DNA from: DATLNF01 sp963765815
GTDB lineage: Bacteria; Actinomycetota; Actinomycetes; BP-191
DNA: 64,000 nucleotides
Direction: 5' to 3'
NCBI GenBank assembly: GCA_963765815.1
Contig: CAVXXT010000001.1
Location: 124,001 to 188,000, forward strand
Made by a program: the position numbers and the translations under genes. Under the pieces are notes generated by a model. It saw only the letters and a list, made by a program, of their open reading frames with translations, was not told the DNA's origin and made no database searches. Shown here one piece after another: positions 59,997 to 64,000 of the stretch; within the stretch, counting starts at the first letter, position 1; each line of letters starts with the position of its first letter.

Positions 59997-61099
59997 ACGT
60001 CGTCGTGGCGGGCGGCGGGTCGGCCGGTCACGTCGAGCCGGCCCTCAACATCGCCGACGCGATCCGCCGCCGCGACCCGAGCGCGGTCGTCACCCTCGTC
60101 GGCACGTCGCGGGGCCTCGAGACGCGCCTCGTCCCGGCCCGCGGGTACGAGCTGGACCTGATCCCGCCGGTGCCTTTCCCGCGCAAGCCCAGCTCTGACC
60201 TGCTGCGCGTGCCGGGCCGGCTCGCGGCCGCAGTCCGGGCAGCCGGTCGGGTGATCGCCGACCGGCGCGCCGACGTCGTGGTCGGGGTCGGCGGCTACGT
60301 CGCGCTGCCCGTCTACCTCGCCGGGCGTCGCCGTCGAGTGCCCGTCGTGCTGCACGAGGCCAACGCGCGCGCCGGGCTGGCCAACCGGGTGGGGGCGCGC
60401 TTCGCGCAGGCCGTCGCGATCAGCTACCCCAGCACCCGGCTGCCGCGCGCCGTGCTCACCGGGATCCCGCTGCGGCAGTCGATCGTCGACCTCGACCGGG
60501 CCGCCGCCCGCGGCCCCGCGCGGCGCGCACTCGGCCTCGACCCGGACCTGCCGACGCTGCTCGTCTCCGGCGGCTCGCAGGGCGCCCGCCGGCTCAACGA
60601 CGCCGTCGCCGGTCTGGCCGGCGGTCTCGACGACCTCGGCATCCAGGTGCTGCACGCCACCGGACCCGGGCAGTACGACGTCGTCGCCGCGCAGCTCGCC
60701 CGCGACGGCGTCGACGGCGCGCGGCCGCCGTACATCGCGCGGCCCTACCTCGACCGGATGGACCAGGCCTACGCCGCGGCCGACCTGATGCTCTGCCGGG
60801 CCGGCGCGATGACCGTCGCCGAGGTCACCGCCGTCGGCCTGCCGGCGGTCTACGTCCCCCTGCCGCACGGCAACGGCGAGCAGCGGCTCAACGCCGCGCA
60901 CGTCGTCGCCGCGGGCGGCGGGCTCGAGGTGGCTGACGGCGAGCTCGACGAGGGGTGGCTGCGGACCAACGTCGTACCGCTGCTGGTCGACGCGGAGCGC
61001 CTCGACGCGATGGCCGCTGCGGCTCGCGGGACGGGTCATCGCGATGCTGCCGACCGCGTCGCCGGACTCGTCATCGACGCGGCCGCGGGACGGCGCTGA
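59993..61099 (+). CDS. murG: UDP-GlcNAc:lipid I transferase MurG
   Basis: A 368-residue GT28 glycosyltransferase that adds GlcNAc to lipid I, giving lipid II. GGGSAGHVEPALNIADA is the N-terminal G-loop, HEANARAGLANR and SGGSQGARRLNDAV follow, and the UDP-GlcNAc site is RAGAMTVAEVTAVGLPA. It overlaps ftsW (GTGA) and is joined to murC by TGATG. Confidence 0.95.
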   Translation: MNVVVAGGGSAGHVEPALNIADAIRRRDPSAVVTLVGTSRGLETRLVPARGYELDLIPPVPFPRKPSSDLLRVPGRLAAAVRAAGRVIADRRADVVVGVGGYVALPVYLAGRRRRVPVVLHEANARAGLANRVGARFAQAVAISYPSTRLPRAVLTGIPLRQSIVDLDRAAARGPARRALGLDPDLPTLLVSGGSQGARRLNDAVAGLAGGLDDLGIQVLHATGPGQYDVVAAQLARDGVDGARPPYIARPYLDRMDQAYAAADLMLCRAGAMTVAEVTAVGLPAVYVPLPHGNGEQRLNAAHVVAAGGGLEVADGELDEGWLRTNVVPLLVDAERLDAMAAAARGTGHRDAADRVAGLVIDAAAGRR

Positions 61100-62502
61100 T
61101 GGTCGAGCAGCAGTACCGGCGGATGCACCTCGTCGGCGTGGGCGGCGCCGGGATGAGCGGCATCGCGCGGATCCTGCTCGCGCGCGGCGTCGCCGTCTCC
61201 GGGTCCGACGCGAAGCACTCGCGCACGCTCGACGCGCTGACGGCACTCGGCGGCCTGATGTACGTCGGCCACGACCCCCAGCAGGTCGCCGACGCCGACG
61301 CGGTAGTGACGTCGACGGCGATCCGCTCCGACAACCCCGAGGTCGTCGAGGCCCGCCGTCGCGGCATCCCGGTCCTGCCGCGCGCCGCCGCGCTCGCCGC
61401 GCTGATGGAGGGACGTCGCGGCATCGCCGTCGCCGGCACGCACGGCAAGACCACCACGACGTCGATGCTCACCGTCGCCCTGCAGGCCTGCGGCGTCGAC
61501 CCGTCGTTCGCCATCGGCGGCGACCTGAACGAGGCCGGCTCCAACGCCCACCACGGCACCGGCGACGTCTTCGTCGCCGAGGCGGACGAGAGCGACGGCT
61601 CGTTCCTGCGCTACTCGCCGTACGGCGCGATCGTCACCAACGTCGAGGCCGACCACCTCGACCACCACGGGGACGAGGCGTCCTACCACCAGGCGTTCGC
61701 CGACTTCACCGCGCTGGTCGACCCGGACGGCTTCCTCGTCGTGTGCGGAGACGACCCCGGTGCGGTGACCGCCGCGTCGGCGGCCCATGCACGGGTGCGG
61801 ACCTACGGCACCGGCGAGTCTGCGGACCTGCGCGTCCTCGACACGGTGCTGCGCGGTCTCGGCAGCACCAGCCAGGTCTTCTACCTCGGCCAGCGGGTCG
61901 GCGAGCTGCGACTCTCGGTGCCCGGTCACCACAACGTGCTGAACGCCGCGGCGGCGCTCGCGGCCGGGCTCGAGCTCGGCATGCCGTCATCGGAGCTGCG
62001 GGCCGGCCTGGCCACCTTCACCGGCGCGCGGCGCCGTTTCGACGCCCGCGGCTCGGCGGCCGGCGTGCGCGTCTTCGACGACTACTCGCACCACCCGACC
62101 GAGGTGGCCGCCGCGATCGCCGCGGCGCGCGCGGTCGTCGGCAGCGGGCGGGTCGTCGTCGCGTTCCAGCCGCACCTCTACAGCCGCACCCAGCTCTTCG
62201 CGGCGGAGTTCGGTGCGGCGCTCGGGCAGGCCGACGCGGTCGTGGTGATGGAGGTGTACGGCGCCCGGGAGGACCCGATCCCCGGGGTCAGCGGTCGCGC
62301 CATCGCCGACGCCGTGCCGCTCCCCGCCGACCAGGTCGTCTTCGAGCCGTCCTGGCTGGCCGTCGCCGGGCACCTGGCTCGGCTCGCCCGGCCGGGCGAC
62401 CTCGTCCTCACCATGGGCGCCGGCGACGTGACCCAGCTCGCCCCCGAGGTGCTCGCCGCGCTCGACCCCGGCGACGCGGAGCCGATCGGGGTGATCCCGT
62501 GA
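61099..62502 (+). CDS. murC: UDP-MurNAc L-alanine ligase MurC
   Basis: A 467-residue Mur ligase that adds L-alanine. UDP-binding HLVGVGGAGMSGIARIL, P-loop AVAGTHGKTTTTSML, then EADESDGSFLRYSP, HHPTEVAAAIAAAR and FQPHLYSRTQLF are all typical of MurC. ATG 61099 is chosen because it agrees with the family start. It overlaps murB (GTGA). Confidence 0.95.
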   Translation: MVEQQYRRMHLVGVGGAGMSGIARILLARGVAVSGSDAKHSRTLDALTALGGLMYVGHDPQQVADADAVVTSTAIRSDNPEVVEARRRGIPVLPRAAALAALMEGRRGIAVAGTHGKTTTTSMLTVALQACGVDPSFAIGGDLNEAGSNAHHGTGDVFVAEADESDGSFLRYSPYGAIVTNVEADHLDHHGDEASYHQAFADFTALVDPDGFLVVCGDDPGAVTAASAAHARVRTYGTGESADLRVLDTVLRGLGSTSQVFYLGQRVGELRLSVPGHHNVLNAAAALAAGLELGMPSSELRAGLATFTGARRRFDARGSAAGVRVFDDYSHHPTEVAAAIAAARAVVGSGRVVVAFQPHLYSRTQLFAAEFGAALGQADAVVVMEVYGAREDPIPGVSGRAIADAVPLPADQVVFEPSWLAVAGHLARLARPGDLVLTMGAGDVTQLAPEVLAALDPGDAEPIGVIP

Positions 62503-63488
62503 CGGGCCTCGCCCTCGTCCCGGAGTCGTGGGACCCCTCGGCCGAGGCATCGGCGGTCGACGAGGTGATCGCCGCCGTGAGTGCGGCGGGCGTCGTCGTG
62601 ACGGTCGACGCGCCGATCGGCCGGCACACCACCCTCGGCGTCGGTGGCGCGGCGCGCTGCCTGGTCGAGCCGCAGCAGCCTGCTGACCTCGCCGCGGCGC
62701 TCTCGGCCATCGCCCGGCACGCCGAGGACGCGGTGCCGCTGCTCGTGCTCGGCCGCGGCTCCAACCTGCTCGTGGGGGACGGTGGCTGGCGCGGCGTCGT
62801 CGTACGGCTCGGCGCCGGCTTCAAGTGGCAGCGGCGGGATGGCGACGAGGTCTCCGCGGGTGGGGGTCTGGCGATGCCGGCGCTGGCCGCCTGGACCGCT
62901 GCGGAGGGCCTGACCGGGCTGGAGTTCGCCGCGGGCATACCCGCGTCGGTCGGCGGCTCCGTGCGGATGAACGCCGGCGCGCACGGCGGGGCGACCGGCG
63001 ACCGGCTGGTCGACGTCGCGGTCGCGACGACCGAGCGGCCGGAGGGCGCGACGGTCCCCGTCGCCGACCTCGGCCTGGGCTACCGGCGCAGCGTGCTGCC
63101 ACCTCGATCCGTCGTCACCGCCGCCCGGTGGCGGCTGGCGCCGGCCGACGCCGCCGACATCCGCGGGCGGCTCGACGAGCTGCGTGCGTGGCGGCGCGCG
63201 ACGCAGCCGCTGCGCCAGCGCAACTGCGGCTCGGTCTTCACCAACCCGTCCGGCGACTCCGCCGGCCGGCTCGTCGAAGCGGCGGGATGCAAGGGCCTGC
63301 GCCGCGGCGGCGCCCAGGTCAGCGAGAAGCACGCCAACTTCATCGTGGTCGACCCGGGCACCCGCGCGACCGACGTACGCGAGCTGATCGGCGAGGTCCG
63401 GCGGCGCGTGGTCGACAGCGGAGGCCCGCTGCTGGAGCCAGAGGTTCGGCTGGTCGGCGCATTCGCGGATGCGGGGGCGGCCGCGTGA
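62499..63488 (+). CDS. murB: UDP-N-acetylenolpyruvoylglucosamine reductase MurB
   Basis: A 329-residue flavoenzyme that makes UDP-MurNAc. FAD-binding signatures are TTLGVGGAARCLVEP, VLGRGSNLLVGDGGW and GIPASVGGSVRMNAGAHG. Conserved C-terminal features are NCGSVFTNPSGDSAGRLVE (with the catalytic Ser-like position) and VSEKHANFIV. In some actinobacterial groups murB is outside dcw; here it lies between murC and ftsQ. Confidence 0.95.
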   Translation: MTGLALVPESWDPSAEASAVDEVIAAVSAAGVVVTVDAPIGRHTTLGVGGAARCLVEPQQPADLAAALSAIARHAEDAVPLLVLGRGSNLLVGDGGWRGVVVRLGAGFKWQRRDGDEVSAGGGLAMPALAAWTAAEGLTGLEFAAGIPASVGGSVRMNAGAHGGATGDRLVDVAVATTERPEGATVPVADLGLGYRRSVLPPRSVVTAARWRLAPADAADIRGRLDELRAWRRATQPLRQRNCGSVFTNPSGDSAGRLVEAAGCKGLRRGGAQVSEKHANFIVVDPGTRATDVRELIGEVRRRVVDSGGPLLEPEVRLVGAFADAGAAA

Positions 63489-64000
63489 GCGACACCGCTG
63501 CGCGATTCGCCGCCCGGGCCCGCGCGGCGCGGCACGGGCGGCGTCGGCGCGTCTGGTCGGCGATCGCGCTCGGGGTCGCGCCGGTCGCTGCGCTCGTCGG
63601 GCTCGCCGCCTCACCGGCCCTCGACGTCGAGTCCGTGCGCGTCGTCGGAGCGCAGCGGCTGCCGGTCGATCAGGTGCTCAGCGCCGCGGGCATCGAGCCC
63701 GGGGGAGCGCTCGCGCTGGTCGACACCGGCGCGGTGCGCCGTCGCGTGACGGCGCTGCCCTACGTCCGCTCGGCCCGGGTGCGTCGCGACTGGCCGAGCG
63801 GTCTGGTCGTCGAGGTGGTCGAGCGGGTGCCGGCGTTGGCCGTGCCGATCGACGGGGGCGTGGCGCTGTACGACGCGGACGGTGTCCGGCTGGGCGGTGC
63901 CCGCACGGTGCCTCGCGGAGTCCCGCTGCTGCGCGTCGCCGGGGGTCGGCCGGCGCCGGCCCTGGTGAAGGCGGTCGTCGCCGTGGTCCAGGGAGTTCCG
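63485..64000 (+). CDS. ftsQ: Cell-division protein FtsQ, truncated by window end
   Basis: The first 172 codons only; no stop is reached. A basic cytoplasmic N-terminus (RFAARARAARHGRRRRVWSA) precedes a membrane helix (about residues 24-44) and a POTRA domain starting at VESVRVVGAQRLPVDQVL, with VEVVERVPALAVP at its end. FtsQ recruits FtsB/FtsL to the septum. The GTG start overlaps the murB stop. Confidence 0.9.
   Translation, partial: MSDTAARFAARARAARHGRRRRVWSAIALGVAPVAALVGLAASPALDVESVRVVGAQRLPVDQVLSAAGIEPGGALALVDTGAVRRRVTALPYVRSARVRRDWPSGLVVEVVERVPALAVPIDGGVALYDADGVRLGGARTVPRGVPLLRVAGGRPAPALVKAVVAVVQGVP

Overview
The window is chromosomal DNA of a very GC-rich actinobacterium. Codon third positions are almost always G or C, GTG starts are common, and many neighbouring genes overlap by the 4-base ATGA or GTGA pattern. 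Actinobacterial families of unknown function (DUF4193, DUF3710, DUF3040, DUF5667, PAC2) are present. MurE carries the DNPR motif, which indicates a meso-diaminopimelate peptidoglycan. I do not assign a genus.

Layout. 1-7.1 kb: a cell-wall L,D-transpeptidase, a SRPBCC protein, a secreted subtilase, a quinone oxidoreductase, an AlkA-type glycosylase coupled to moaA, a small protein and a DegV protein. 7.3-15.6 kb: DUF4193, a DUF5667 membrane protein with a Pro-Thr tail, a stand-alone MshEN-type (possible c-di-GMP receptor) protein, a Tat-exported DUF1800/DUF1501 pair, and a beta-propeller/VWA surface protein. 15.7-25.6 kb: a PhnZ-like HD-domain protein, an SDR operon, thioesterase-dut-DUF3710, an IS110-family element, a nitrilase, an OB-fold protein, PAC2, hydrolases and a universal stress protein. 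25.7-36 kb: metH, a HAD phosphatase, a class II aldolase, a MacB-like ABC exporter and a Cas4/RecB-like Fe-S nuclease. 36-41.6 kb: a frameshifted homogentisate dioxygenase, a methyltransferase, an MFS exporter, dinB and DUF3040. 41.7-48.6 kb: a MoxR-DUF58-transglutaminase operon in which the first two genes carry seven single-base indels, then a TetR/methyltransferase pair. 48.8-64 kb: the division and cell-wall (dcw) cluster mraZ-(small ORF)-rsmH-ftsL-ftsI-murE-murF-mraY-murD-ftsW-murG-murC-murB-ftsQ, continuing past the window end. The dcw genes form one tightly coupled operon that makes lipid II and builds the septum, with an apparent MraZ autoregulatory operator at its head.

The strongest observation is that the IS110 element can be read as a complete bridge-RNA system. 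Its 1,502-bp boundaries, CT core, four guide segments (two target, two donor) and a promoter that exists only in the circular form are all visible. It inserted into the 4-base overlap (CTAG) of two convergent stop codons without changing either protein. Other notable points are a 75-nt nested palindrome that shares its core with a second palindrome 13 kb away, four 10-bp MraZ boxes overlapping a promoter, an unannotated small membrane ORF between mraZ and rsmH, and the local cluster of frameshifts.
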